Below, one piece after another: positions 24,864 through 33,267 of a stretch of DNA of 64,000 nucleotides. Each line of letters opens with the position of its first letter. Within the stretch, counting starts at the first letter, position 1. The stretch is from Saccharopolyspora indica (GTDB lineage Bacteria; Actinomycetota; Actinomycetes; Mycobacteriales; Pseudonocardiaceae). The position numbers were made by a program, and so were the translations under genes. The DNA lies in contig NZ_JAQGLB010000001.1 of assembly GCF_027853965.1 (NCBI RefSeq), positions 558,001-622,000 of the forward strand, given 5' to 3'. The notes beneath the pieces were generated by a model. That model saw only the letters and a program-made list of their open reading frames with translations. It was not told the DNA's origin and did no database searches.

Positions 24864-25730
24864 ATGGGGAACGCGGCTGCACGCACGGCCGTGGGGCCGA
24901 TGGCGCTCGTCGCGATCGACCAGCACGAGGAGATCCCGCTGGTCCGGGACAAGCTCGCCTACCGGCTGCTGCCGCTGGGCGCGAAGACCGTCGCGGGGCT
25001 GAGCGCGTTGCTCCCGGTGCGCTGGGCGATCGCCAGGGCCGTGGAGAAGCAGGCCCCGGGGCTGTGGTCGAGCCTGCTGTGCCGGAAGCGCTACATCGAC
25101 GACCAGCTGCGCACCGCGGCCGAGGACGGGATCGACGCCGTGGTCCTGCTCGGAGCGGGGCTGGACACCCGCGCGTACCGGCTGCCGGAGCTGGCCGCGA
25201 TGCCCTGCTACGAAGTCGATCTGCCCGCCAGCACCGCCCGCAAGCGCGCGCTCGTGCAGAAGGTCTACGGCAAGGTCCCGGACCGGGTCGGGCTGGTGCC
25301 CGTCGATTTCGAGGACCAGGACCTCGGCGAAGCGCTCATTGCGCACGGCTGCACCGCCGAGCGGCGGCCGTTCTTCGTCTGGGAGGGCGTGACGCAGTAC
25401 CTGACCGAGACCGCGATCCGCCGCACGTTCGCCTTCCTCGCCGATGCGCGGATCGGCAGCAGGCTGGCGTTCACCTACGTGCGCGCGGACTTCCTCGACG
25501 GCAGCGACCTCCGCGATTCCGCGGCGCTGCACCGGGAGTACGTGATCAAGCGCCGGTTGTGGAAGTTCGGCTGGGATCCCGGGGACGTGGCCGGGTTCCT
25601 GGCCGAGCACGGCTGGCGGCTGGTCGAGCAGGTCGGCAGGCCGGAGTTCGCCGCCCGCTACCTCAAACCGATCGGGCGGCCGCCGGTGGCGTCCGAAGTG
25701 GAGCTCACGGTGCTCGCCGAGAAGGTCTGA
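24864..25730 (+). CDS. leucine carboxyl methyltransferase-family SAM methyltransferase
   Basis: 288 residues. VVLLGAGLDTRAYRL near residue 95 is motif I of the LCM/TcmP family, followed by CYEVDLPASTARKR and FFVWEGVTQYLTE. Actinomycetes carry many such methyltransferases; some act on polyketides or small acids. The substrate here is unknown. GGAGGAAAGG precedes the ATG by about ten bases. Convergent with the F420 enzyme, with 6 bases between the stops. Confidence 0.83.
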   Translation: MGNAAARTAVGPMALVAIDQHEEIPLVRDKLAYRLLPLGAKTVAGLSALLPVRWAIARAVEKQAPGLWSSLLCRKRYIDDQLRTAAEDGIDAVVLLGAGLDTRAYRLPELAAMPCYEVDLPASTARKRALVQKVYGKVPDRVGLVPVDFEDQDLGEALIAHGCTAERRPFFVWEGVTQYLTETAIRRTFAFLADARIGSRLAFTYVRADFLDGSDLRDSAALHREYVIKRRLWKFGWDPGDVAGFLAEHGWRLVEQVGRPEFAARYLKPIGRPPVASEVELTVLAEKV

Positions 25731-25736
25731 GCGAAC

Positions 25737-26714
25737 TCAGGCCGCGGCTTCGCGCAGCGCGGGCAGCAGTTCCCGCTCGGCGAAGCCGAAGAATCCGCGC
25801 GGGTCGGCGTCCACGTCGATCTGGACGACCGCGAGATCGGTGAACCCGGCCTTCCAGAAGGCCGCCGCGGCCTCCACGATCGGCGCGACGTCCGGCCCGC
25901 AGGGGATCGAGTCCGCGACGTCCGCGGAGCGGACGAACTCGGTCGCCGCGGCGAACGCGGCCGGGCCGGGCAGCTCGGAGTTGACCTTCCAGCCGCCCGC
26001 GAACCAGCGGAACTGCTGCCGCGCCCGCTCGACGGCGGCGTCCCGGTCGGCCGCCCAGGCGATCGGCAGCTGCCCGATCTTGCGCGGAGCTCCACCGGCC
26101 GCGGCGCGGTCCCACTGCGCGCAGAGCCGGGTGCTGGGCTCGACCGCGATCATCGCGTCGGACAGCTCGGCGAACCGCCGCACCGATTGCGCCCCGGAGA
26201 CGGCGGTGGCCACCGGCACGCGCTGCGACGGCAGGTCCCACAGCTTCGCCGAATCGACCCGGTAGTGCTTCCCGGCGTAGTCGACGTGACCACCGTCGAA
26301 GAGCGCGCCGATGATGTGCAGCGCCTCGGTGAGCATCTCGTGGCGCACGTTGACCGGCGGCCAGCCGCGGCCGACGACGTGCTCGTTGAGGTTCTCCCCG
26401 GAACCGACGCCCAGCACGAACCGGTCGCCGGAGAGCAGGCCGACCGTGGCGGCCTTCTGCGCCACGACCGCCGGGTGGTAGCGGATGATCGGTGCGGTGA
26501 CGTAGGTCATCAGCTCGACCTGCTCGGTGGCCTGGGTGACCGCCCCGAGCACGCTCCACGCGTAGGGCGCGTACCCCTGCTCCTGCAACCAGGGGAAGTA
26601 GTGGTCGCTCATGACTTCGAAGTCGAACCCGGCCCGCTCGGCCGCCGCGGCCTGCGCCACCAGTTCCCGCGGGCCGGACTGCTCGGTCATCAGCGTGCAC
26701 CCGAATCGCACCAT
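25737..26714 (-). CDS. F420-dependent luciferase-like oxidoreductase
   Basis: 325 residues. VRFGCTLMTEQSGPRELV at the start, MSDHYFPWLQEQGYAPYAWS and FVLGVGSGENLNEH are hallmarks of the F420-dependent glucose-6-phosphate-dehydrogenase-like branch of the LLM family (TIGR03557-type). The enzyme passes hydride to or from coenzyme F420, marking the host as an F420 producer. Substrate unknown. The ATG at 26714 is chosen because it opens MVRFG; upstream residues do not fit. Divergent from the small DUF8129-like gene. Confidence 0.87.
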   Translation of the reverse strand: MVRFGCTLMTEQSGPRELVAQAAAAERAGFDFEVMSDHYFPWLQEQGYAPYAWSVLGAVTQATEQVELMTYVTAPIIRYHPAVVAQKAATVGLLSGDRFVLGVGSGENLNEHVVGRGWPPVNVRHEMLTEALHIIGALFDGGHVDYAGKHYRVDSAKLWDLPSQRVPVATAVSGAQSVRRFAELSDAMIAVEPSTRLCAQWDRAAAGGAPRKIGQLPIAWAADRDAAVERARQQFRWFAGGWKVNSELPGPAAFAAATEFVRSADVADSIPCGPDVAPIVEAAAAFWKAGFTDLAVVQIDVDADPRGFFGFAERELLPALREAAA

Positions 26715-26823
26715 GTCCACCAGGCTGGCATTCCGCAGGTGCCTCCGCTCGGCGACTGCAGGGGTGCATGTTGTTGCGCGGTGCGGGGAATCCGACTGGC
26801 GGTACGCGAACTCAGGAGGCGAG

Positions 26824-27171
26824 ATGTCCCCGCACGAACTCCCGATCATCGACTACGACAACATCCCGGTCGGCTCGCTGCAGCACCGGATCCGGTCGCT
26901 GCCCGCCGATGAGATCAAGCTGCTGCTGGACCACGAGCGCACGCACAACGCCCGGGCGCAGGTCTGCGAGATCCTGCAGAACCGGCTGGACGAGCTGCGC
27001 TCGGGAGCTCGGCCGTCGGGCGGCGCGCAGGACGACGACCCCTTGGAGGCCGAGGACGCGGCGGCTGGTTCACCGGTGGATCCCAGCGGATCACCGGAGC
27101 CCGTGCACCCACCGCGCCACGGAATGGCCGGTCAGCCCGGGAAACCCGAGGGCGACCGGCCACGCGGGTGA
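26824..27171 (+). CDS. small acidic protein, DUF8129-like
   Basis: 115 residues. The first 60, ELPIIDYDNIPVGSLQHRIRSL then LLLDHERTHNARAQV and ILQNRLDELRSG, form the conserved part seen in many small actinobacterial proteins of unknown role; the rest is a Pro/Gly/Asp-rich disordered tail. AGGAGG lies four bases before the ATG. Related genes often belong to general stress regulons, but I see no direct proof here. Convergent with the 49-residue gene. Confidence 0.65.
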   Translation: MSPHELPIIDYDNIPVGSLQHRIRSLPADEIKLLLDHERTHNARAQVCEILQNRLDELRSGARPSGGAQDDDPLEAEDAAAGSPVDPSGSPEPVHPPRHGMAGQPGKPEGDRPRG

Positions 27172-27187
27172 TGAGCGCGCCGCGGCG

Positions 27188-27337
27188 TCACCGCCGGCGC
27201 TTCAGCGTGTCGGGTGGGATCCGCGGGCCGGTGTGCAGCAGCGGGTCCGGCTCGCGGCCGGGCACACCCGAGCTCGGCCCCGTTCTCCAGACACCGTTGA
27301 GCACGCGGCGGATGCGCGGGAAGTGCGGCAGCGACAT
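27188..27337 (-). CDS. hypothetical 49-residue basic protein
   Basis: ATG at 27337 has GGAGGG six bases upstream, and about 92% of third codon positions are G or C, as in neighbouring genes. The product is SLPHFPRIRRVLNGVWRTG followed by a Pro/Arg-rich end KRRR. No family recognised. Its short length and basic ends suggest a nucleic-acid or membrane-surface partner, but that is a guess. Divergent from the MFS symporter. Confidence 0.55.
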   Translation of the reverse strand: MSLPHFPRIRRVLNGVWRTGPSSGVPGREPDPLLHTGPRIPPDTLKRRR

Positions 27338-27475
27338 GGTTCCCTCCAGGTGTTGCGGTTCGTCCTCGCTCCCCGGGTAACCAGCGCGGCCGGTGCTTGA
27401 ACCCGCTCCGTTTCCGCACCGGGGCCAGGGGTATCCGCCGATTGCGGGCGAGCGGCGCGACGGGGGATGGTTGCG

Positions 27476-28885
27476 ATGCCGACAGGCGGGAGGCGGCGCC
27501 GGTGGTCGCGGCGGGGTGAGCGGGAAGCGACCATTGTGGACGAAGGGCAGGTCAGGCGGGCGGTTGCCGCCGCCGCGATCGGCAACACCGTGGAGTGGTT
27601 CGACTTCGGCGTCTACAGCTACCTCGCGGTGGTCATCAGCCAGGTGTTCTTCCCGCCCACCAGCCCGACCGCGCAGCTGCTGTCCGCCTTCGCCGCCTTC
27701 GCGGTGGCGTTCCTGGTCCGGCCGCTGGGCGGGTTCTTCTTCGGGCCGCTGGGCGACCGCATCGGCAGGCGAACGGTGCTGGCCACCACGATGGTGACGA
27801 TGGCGCTGGGCACCGTGGCGATCGGGCTGATCCCCAGCTACGCGACCATCGGCATCTGGGCGCCGGTGCTGCTGCTGGTGGCCCGGCTGGTGCAGGGGTT
27901 CTCCACGGGCGGGGAGTACGGCGGTGCGGCCACCTTCGTCGCGGAGTACTCGCCGGACCGGCGGCGCGGATTCATGGCTTCCTGGCTGGAGCTGGGCACG
28001 CTGACCGGCTACTCGCTGGGGGCGGGGCTGGTCATCGCGCTCACCGCGGCGCTGCCCCCGCAGGACCTGCAGAGCTGGGGCTGGCGGATCCCGTTCCTGC
28101 TGGCCGGCCCGCTCGGCATCGTCGGCCTCTACCTGCGGTTCCGGCTGGGGGAGAGCCCCGCCTACCAGGAGAGCTCCGCGGCGGAGGACGAGCAGGCGGC
28201 GGCCACCTGGCGGAGCTTGCGCACGATCTTCGGCGACCACTGGCCGGCGATGCTCAAGTGCATCGGCCTGGTGCTGGTGTTCAACGTGACCAACTACATG
28301 CTGACCGCCTACATGCCGACCTACCTCTCGGCGGTGCTGGGCTTCCCGCACACCGGCGCGCTGGCCCTGGTGCTGGTGGCGATGGTGCTGGTGATGGGCC
28401 TGATCGTGGTGCTGGGGCGGTTCTCCGACCGGATCGGGCGGCGACCGATCGCGGCGCTGGGCAGCGCGGCCCTCATCGTGCTGGCCTTCCCGGCGTTCCT
28501 GCTGATCGGCGTGGGCAGCGCACCCGCGGTCCTGGCCGGGCTGCTGGTGATGGGCCTGGTCCTGGTCTGCTTCAGCAGCACCATGCCCTCGACGCTGCCC
28601 GCGCTGTTCCCGACCGAGGTCCGCTACGGCGCGGTGTCGGTCGGGTTCAACATCGCCGTCGCGCTCTTCGGCGGTACCACCCCGCTGATCTCCGAGGCCC
28701 TGGTGGCGGCCACCGGGATGCGGTCGGTTCCGGCGTTCCTGCTGGTGGTCGCCGGTGCGGTGGGCTTGGTGGCGGTGTGGGCCACCAGGGAGCCCGCCGG
28801 GCGCGCGCTGCCGGGATCCAAGCCCACCGCGACCGGCCGGCACGAGGCTCGCGAACGGGCCGAGGAGGAGCGCGAGGCGGAGTGA
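27476..28885 (+). CDS. MFS metabolite:H+ symporter (MHS family, ProP/ShiA-like)
   Basis: 469 residues, 12 membrane helices. AAAIGNTVEWFDFGVYSYLA is the family N-terminal signature, PLGGFFFGPLGDRIGRRTVL the loop 2-3 motif, and RLVQGFSTGGEYGGAATFV the substrate-path helix 4 shared by ProP, KgtP and ShiA. It probably imports an osmolyte or organic acid with protons. A hydrophilic Arg-rich N-terminus precedes helix 1; ATG 27476 is used (GGGGGA upstream), and 27467 is the alternative. The C-terminal tail is charged. Confidence 0.87.
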   Translation: MPTGGRRRRWSRRGEREATIVDEGQVRRAVAAAAIGNTVEWFDFGVYSYLAVVISQVFFPPTSPTAQLLSAFAAFAVAFLVRPLGGFFFGPLGDRIGRRTVLATTMVTMALGTVAIGLIPSYATIGIWAPVLLLVARLVQGFSTGGEYGGAATFVAEYSPDRRRGFMASWLELGTLTGYSLGAGLVIALTAALPPQDLQSWGWRIPFLLAGPLGIVGLYLRFRLGESPAYQESSAAEDEQAAATWRSLRTIFGDHWPAMLKCIGLVLVFNVTNYMLTAYMPTYLSAVLGFPHTGALALVLVAMVLVMGLIVVLGRFSDRIGRRPIAALGSAALIVLAFPAFLLIGVGSAPAVLAGLLVMGLVLVCFSSTMPSTLPALFPTEVRYGAVSVGFNIAVALFGGTTPLISEALVAATGMRSVPAFLLVVAGAVGLVAVWATREPAGRALPGSKPTATGRHEARERAEEEREAE

Positions 28886-28954
28886 TCCCGGTGTACTTTC
28901 CGTCGCTGCGGGTAGCCACGGGCTGCCCAACCCCGTTGGAGGGAAGTGACGGAC

Positions 28955-29290
28955 ATGCCGCAGCGAAGCTGGAACGCCAAGCAGGAACGGCAGTACGAGC
29001 ACATCAAGCAGCAGGCACGCGAACGGGGCTCGAGCGAGGAGCGCGCGAGCGAGATCGCCGCCCGCACGGTCAACAAGGACCGGGCCCAGCAGGGCCAGAC
29101 CGAGCAGAGCAGCCGGACCTCGACCCAGGACATCCCGCCGCAGCGGCGCGGCGGCCTGCGGTCGGGCAAGCGCCAGGGCCCGGGTGGGCGGACCAAGCAG
29201 CAGCTCTACGAAGACGCCCGCCGGGCGGGCGTCAAGGGCCGGTCCAAGATGACCAAGGCCGAGCTCGAGCAGGCGGTGAGCCGCAGCTAG
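28955..29290 (+). CDS. small basic protein with Rho-N/SAP-like C-terminus ('plasmid stabilization' family)
   Basis: 111 residues. PQRSWNAKQERQYEHIKQQ opens the conserved family, and TKQQLYEDARRAGVKGRSKMTKAELEQAV closes it, a helix-loop-helix like the Rho N-terminal/SAP fold that binds nucleic acid. Highly charged, no signal. Common in actinomycete chromosomes; the annotation 'plasmid stabilization' is historical. ATG 28955 matches the usual family start; a GTG at 28946 lies very close to GGAGGG. Convergent with the TPP enzyme. Confidence 0.75.
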   Translation: MPQRSWNAKQERQYEHIKQQARERGSSEERASEIAARTVNKDRAQQGQTEQSSRTSTQDIPPQRRGGLRSGKRQGPGGRTKQQLYEDARRAGVKGRSKMTKAELEQAVSRS

Positions 29291-29303
29291 CGGGTCCCGG
29301 ACA

Positions 29304-31091
29304 TCAGCTGCCCCGGTTCCCCGGCAGGTACTCCTGGAGCTTGGACTTCACGCCCTCGCGGACCACCGACCACGCCTCGGGATCGCCCTTGAGCAGCGAA
29401 CCGGCCACCTTCTCCAGCTGGTCGAGGTCTGCTCGCGGCGGGATCGGCGGCACCGCCGGATCGGTGACGAACTCCAGCACGCACGGGCGGTCGGCGCTCA
29501 GCGCCTGCCGCCAGGCCGCGCCCACCTGACCGGGGTCGTCGACCTTCGCCGCCCGCAGGCCCAGCTGCTGGGCGATCGCCGCGTACCCGGCCTCCGGGAG
29601 GCGCTGCGACGGGATGAACTGCGGGGCACCGCTCATGGCGCGCAGCTCCCAGGTCACCTGGTTGAGATCGCCGTTGTTGAGCACCGCGACGACCAACCGC
29701 GGGTCCGACCAGTCCCGCCAGTAGTGCGCCATGGTGATCAGCTCGTTGAGCCCGTTCATCTGCATCGCACCGTCCCCGACCACGGCGATCACCGGGCGGT
29801 CCGGGTGCGCGAACTTCGCCCCCGTCGCGTAGGGCGCGCCGGGGCCCATCGTGGCCAGCGTCCCGGACAGCGAGGCGCGCATCCCGCGCCGGATCTTGAG
29901 GTGGCGGGCGTACCAGTTCGCCGCCGACCCGGAATCGGAGGTCAGGACGACGTCGTCGGGCAGCAGCGGGGAGAGCTCGTGGAACACCAGCTCCGGGTTG
30001 ACCGGGTCGGCGTCGACGTGCGCGCGGCGCTCCAGCACCTCCCACCAGGCCGCCACGCCCTTCTCCACGGTCTGCCGCCAGGACCGGTCTTGCTTGCGCC
30101 GCAGCATCGGCAGCAGCGCGCTGAGCGTCCGCCGCGCATCTCCCAGCAGGTTCACCTCGAACGGGTAGCGCATCCCGATGCGGTTCGGGTCGATGTCGAT
30201 CTGCACCCCGCGGGCCTGGCCGTACTCGGGCAGGAACTGGCTGTACGGGAAGCTGGAGCCGACCATCAGCAACGTGTCGCAGTCGCGCATGAGCTGGTAG
30301 GAGGGCTTCGTGCCCAGCAGCCCGGCCGCCCCGGTGACGAACGGCAGGTCGTCGGGCAGCACGTCCTTGCCCAGCAGCGCCTTGGCCACGCCCGCGCCGA
30401 GCACGTCGGCGACCTGCTCGACCTCCTCGGCGGCGCCGCGCGCGCCCTGCCCGATCATGATCGCGACGCGCTCGCCGGCGTTGAGCACGTCGGCGGCGTG
30501 CTTCAGGCCGGCCTCGTCGGGCAGCAGCGAGGCACCGGAGATGCCCATGCTGGAGGGCACCATCTTGAACTCGTGCTTCGGCGGTTCGTACGCCAGGGTC
30601 TGCACGTCGCCCGGGATGATCAGCGCGGTCACGGTGCTGCGCGCCAGCGCGGTGCGCATCGCCCGGTCCAGCACGTTCGGCAGCTGCTCGGGCACGGTCA
30701 CGGTTTCCAGGCAGTCGCCCGCGACGTCCTTGTACAGCGCCATCAGGTCGATCTCCTGCTGGTAGGCGCCGCCCAGCGCGGTGCGGGCGGTCTGCCCGAT
30801 CAGCGCGACCACCGGAACCCGGTCGAGCTTGGCGTCGTAGAGGCCGTTGAGCAGGTGGATCGCACCCGGCCCCGAGGTCGCCGCGCACACGCCGACCCGG
30901 CCGGAGAACTTCGCGTACCCGACCGCTTCGAAGGCCGACAGCTCCTCGTGCCGGGACTGCACGAACCGGGGCCGGTCCCCGGCGCGCTCCCACGCCGCGA
31001 GCAGGCCGTTGATCCCGTCCCCGGCGTAGGCGAAGACGTGCTCGACGCCCCACTCCCGCAGCCGGGCCAGGACGTGATCGGCAACCAGCAC
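29304..31091 (-). CDS. thiamin-diphosphate enzyme, pyruvate oxidase/acetolactate synthase-like
   Basis: 595 residues in three domains. N-terminal Pyr domain: GVEHVFAYAGDGINGL and the activating Glu in SRHEELSAFEAVGYAKFSG. Middle FAD/nucleotide-type domain. C-terminal PP domain: GDGAMQMNGLNELITMAHYW to VAVLNNGD, the GDG-NN thiamin-diphosphate motif. It most resembles PoxB-like pyruvate dehydrogenases of actinomycetes that decarboxylate a 2-oxo acid. GTG at 31091 follows GAGGAGG. Divergent from the GntR regulator with 175 bases between; no TGGTATACCA site is in that gap. Confidence 0.85.
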   Translation of the reverse strand: MLVADHVLARLREWGVEHVFAYAGDGINGLLAAWERAGDRPRFVQSRHEELSAFEAVGYAKFSGRVGVCAATSGPGAIHLLNGLYDAKLDRVPVVALIGQTARTALGGAYQQEIDLMALYKDVAGDCLETVTVPEQLPNVLDRAMRTALARSTVTALIIPGDVQTLAYEPPKHEFKMVPSSMGISGASLLPDEAGLKHAADVLNAGERVAIMIGQGARGAAEEVEQVADVLGAGVAKALLGKDVLPDDLPFVTGAAGLLGTKPSYQLMRDCDTLLMVGSSFPYSQFLPEYGQARGVQIDIDPNRIGMRYPFEVNLLGDARRTLSALLPMLRRKQDRSWRQTVEKGVAAWWEVLERRAHVDADPVNPELVFHELSPLLPDDVVLTSDSGSAANWYARHLKIRRGMRASLSGTLATMGPGAPYATGAKFAHPDRPVIAVVGDGAMQMNGLNELITMAHYWRDWSDPRLVVAVLNNGDLNQVTWELRAMSGAPQFIPSQRLPEAGYAAIAQQLGLRAAKVDDPGQVGAAWRQALSADRPCVLEFVTDPAVPPIPPRADLDQLEKVAGSLLKGDPEAWSVVREGVKSKLQEYLPGNRGS

Positions 31092-31266
31092 TCGGAACAC
31101 CTCCTCGTGTCGCTGGGCGCTCCCGCTGCGGTACCCGGAACATCCCGCGCCCAACCCACCGCGACCCGGCACCGGGAAGTCCACTGTGGATATCTGGTGG
31201 CGGGGCCCCGGTGGGGCGGCGCCGCCGATACGATGGCGGTCCAGATCGCGATGGAGACTTGAACTC

Positions 31267-31917
31267 ATGACACAGGCAGGGAGCTTCGAGCCGGAGTCGG
31301 AGCGGGTGATGCGGCAGCTCCGCGACGAGATCCTCGGCGGGATCCGGGCTCCGGGCAGCAGGCTCGTCGAGCGCGACCTGGCGGCCGAGCTGGGGGTGAG
31401 CAGGCTCCCGGTGCGCGATGCGCTGCGGTCGCTGGTGGCCGAGGGACTGGTGACGCCCCGGCCGCGCAGCTGGGCGGTGGTCCGCGAGTTCACCGCCTCC
31501 GACGTCGCCGATCTCAACGAGGTGCGCGGAGCGTTCGAAGCGCTGACCTTCAAGCTGGCCGCGCAGCGGCGGACCAAGGACGGCCTGGCCCGGCTCCGCG
31601 AGGTGCTGGACGCCGAGCTGGCCGCGGCGCGCGCGGGCGATGAGGTGCGGGCGCGGCGCGCGGCGGCGGACTTCCACGAGGTGGTGACCTCACTGGCGGC
31701 CAACGAGCTGCTCAGCGAGCTGGAGCGGGTCATGAGCGGGCGGATGCGGTGGCTGCTCGGCCAGCACGACGACCTGACGGCGATCGCCGAGCAGCACGAA
31801 GGCCTCTACTCGGCGATCGCGGACCGGGACGTGGCGCGGGTGGAGCGGTTGATCGCCGAGCACCTCGCCGCGGGCCAGGGCATGGCCGCCGAGCGCCAGC
31901 GCGCGGCGGAGTCCTGA
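31267..31917 (+). CDS. GntR-family regulator, FCD type
   Basis: 216 residues. N-terminal wHTH: RQLRDEILGGIRAPGSRLVERDLAAELGVSRLPVRDALRSL. C-terminal FCD helical domain with LNEVRGAFEALTFKLAA, DFHEVVTSLA and EQHEGLYSAI, whose Asp/His residues bind a metal and an organic acid. It lies between the PoxB-like gene and the deaminase-racemase-permease block. TGGTATACCA palindromes near two of those promoters fit the FCD operator consensus, so it likely represses nitrogen-compound uptake and breakdown until an effector appears. Confidence 0.87.
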   Translation: MTQAGSFEPESERVMRQLRDEILGGIRAPGSRLVERDLAAELGVSRLPVRDALRSLVAEGLVTPRPRSWAVVREFTASDVADLNEVRGAFEALTFKLAAQRRTKDGLARLREVLDAELAAARAGDEVRARRAAADFHEVVTSLAANELLSELERVMSGRMRWLLGQHDDLTAIAEQHEGLYSAIADRDVARVERLIAEHLAAGQGMAAERQRAAES

Positions 31918-31923
31918 CGCGGG

Positions 31924-32421
31924 CTACCGGTCGATGCCGTGCCTGCGGGCGTGCAGCTCGCGGACCTCGTCGGCCAGCTCCGGGACGGGCCCGGCGACCG
32001 GGATCTCCGGTGCGATCGCGTTGACCGGCAGCGCCGCCACCGGCCCGGCGGGCAGCTCCCACTCGCGGTGCCAGGCGGTCAGCTGCTCGGTGCTCGTCGC
32101 GTAGACGATGCGCCCGAGCCCGACCCAGGCGTGCGCGGCGCTGCACATCGGGCAGTGCTCGCCGGAGGTGTAGACGGTGCTCTCGCGGCGCTCGGCGGGG
32201 GAGAGGTTCGCGGCCGCCCAGCGCGCGATCTCGAACTCGGGGTGCCGGGTGGCGTCGCCGCCCTTGACCCGGTTGCGGTCTTCGAAGCGCACCGAACCGG
32301 TCGCGTCGACGAGCACCGAGCCGAACGGCTCGTCGCCGTCCACCAGGGCTTCGCGGGCGAGCTCGACGCACCGCCGCAGGTGCGATCGGTCCTGCTCGCT
32401 GATGGTCTGCGGTTCGTTCAT
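31924..32421 (-). CDS. nucleoside/guanine-type deaminase (CMP/dCMP deaminase fold)
   Basis: 165 residues. Zinc site HPEFE and GEHCPMCSAAH, the H/C-x-E...P-C-x-x-C motif with the catalytic Glu. HPEFE replaces the more common HAE, as in the guanine-deaminase branch. It releases ammonia from a purine or related base. A TGGTATACCA palindrome lies 21 bases upstream of its ATG, and a hairpin separates it from the racemase upstream, so it has its own GntR-controlled promoter. Convergent with the gntR gene (6 bases between stops). Confidence 0.82.
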   Translation of the reverse strand: MNEPQTISEQDRSHLRRCVELAREALVDGDEPFGSVLVDATGSVRFEDRNRVKGGDATRHPEFEIARWAAANLSPAERRESTVYTSGEHCPMCSAAHAWVGLGRIVYATSTEQLTAWHREWELPAGPVAALPVNAIAPEIPVAGPVPELADEVRELHARRHGIDR

Positions 32422-32441
32422 GCCGACCAGCCTACCACTTT

Positions 32442-32451
32442 TGGTATACCA
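32442..32451. promoter_or_regulatory. TGGTATACCA operator (copy 1)
   Basis: A perfect 10-base palindrome in an AT-rich context (TTTTGGTATACCATTTCC), 21 bases upstream of the deaminase start. It matches the TNGTNNNACNA-like pattern of FCD GntR regulators. The same core recurs at 35217 and 35292. Confidence 0.75.
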
Positions 32452-32466
32452 TTTCCGGCTGGCGGG

Positions 32467-32501
32467 CCGGTGGTGGCGGAGCACGGCCCCGCCACCACCG
32501 G
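32467..32501 (-). terminator. hairpin after the racemase gene
   Basis: CCGGTGGTGGCGG (32467-32479) pairs perfectly with CCGCCACCACCGG (32489-32501). It lies 3 bases past the racemase stop on the minus strand and before the deaminase promoter. It is a probable transcription terminator. Confidence 0.7.
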
Positions 32502-32504
32502 TCC

Positions 32505-33230
32505 TCAGCCCAGCCGCGGCGGCCAGTTCAGCATCCGCTTCGGCCGCGGCGCGGCGTAGGTGCGGACCTTCGAGGTGCGCAGGCCCAGGCGGACGAGCGA
32601 TTCGGCGATGGTCACCGCGGCCGTCACCCCGTCCACGACGGGTACCCCGGTGCGCTCGACCACTCGCTCGGCGAGCCCGGACATGCCGCCGCAGCCCAGG
32701 CAGATGACCTCCGCCCGGTCGTCGGCGACGGCGCGCGCCGCCTGCTCGGCGATCGCCTCCACCGCGGCGTCCGGGTCGCGTTCGAGGTCCAGCACGGCCA
32801 TGCCGCTGGCGCGCACCGACGCGCAGCGCGCGCTGAGCCCGCCGACGTGCAGCCGCTCCTCGATCAGCGGGACCGTGCGGTCCAGGCTGGTCACCACCGA
32901 GTAGGTGCGACCGAGGAACTGCGCGGTGCTCGCGGCGGCTTCGGTGATGTCCACGACCGGGACGTCGAACAGCTCCTGCAGCCCCTCCCGGCCGTGCTCG
33001 CCGTAGCCGGCCTGGATGATGGCGTCGAACGGCTCCGGGTAGGCCCGCACCGTCTCCATCACCGCGATCGCGGCCAGGTAGCTCTCGTAGTTGCCCTCCA
33101 CCGACTCGGCGCCGAAGGCCGGGGTGAGGGCCACGATCTCGGTGCCGGGAGACGCCGCACCGGCGGCCTGCGCACCGATGGCATCGGTGATGGCGGCGGT
33201 GGTGTTGACGTTCACGACCAGAATGCGCAT
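32505..33230 (-). CDS. Asp/Glu/hydantoin racemase-family protein
   Basis: 241 residues. ILVVNVNTTAAITDAIG opens the fold; the paired catalytic Cys are expected in VICLGCGGMSGLAERV (C-terminal) and near FDAIIQAGYGEHG (N-terminal), where Gly-Tyr replaces the usual Cys. The N-terminal Cys thus seems missing, so the enzyme may act as a decarboxylase or a one-base enzyme rather than a racemase. It follows the NCS1 permease by 37 bases and is probably co-transcribed. Allantoin/hydantoin racemase is the nearest functional analogy. Confidence 0.78.
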   Translation of the reverse strand: MRILVVNVNTTAAITDAIGAQAAGAASPGTEIVALTPAFGAESVEGNYESYLAAIAVMETVRAYPEPFDAIIQAGYGEHGREGLQELFDVPVVDITEAAASTAQFLGRTYSVVTSLDRTVPLIEERLHVGGLSARCASVRASGMAVLDLERDPDAAVEAIAEQAARAVADDRAEVICLGCGGMSGLAERVVERTGVPVVDGVTAAVTIAESLVRLGLRTSKVRTYAAPRPKRMLNWPPRLG

Positions 33231-33267
33231 CGTCCAACCTTCTTCGGGGAACTCGCCTGCCGGTGCT

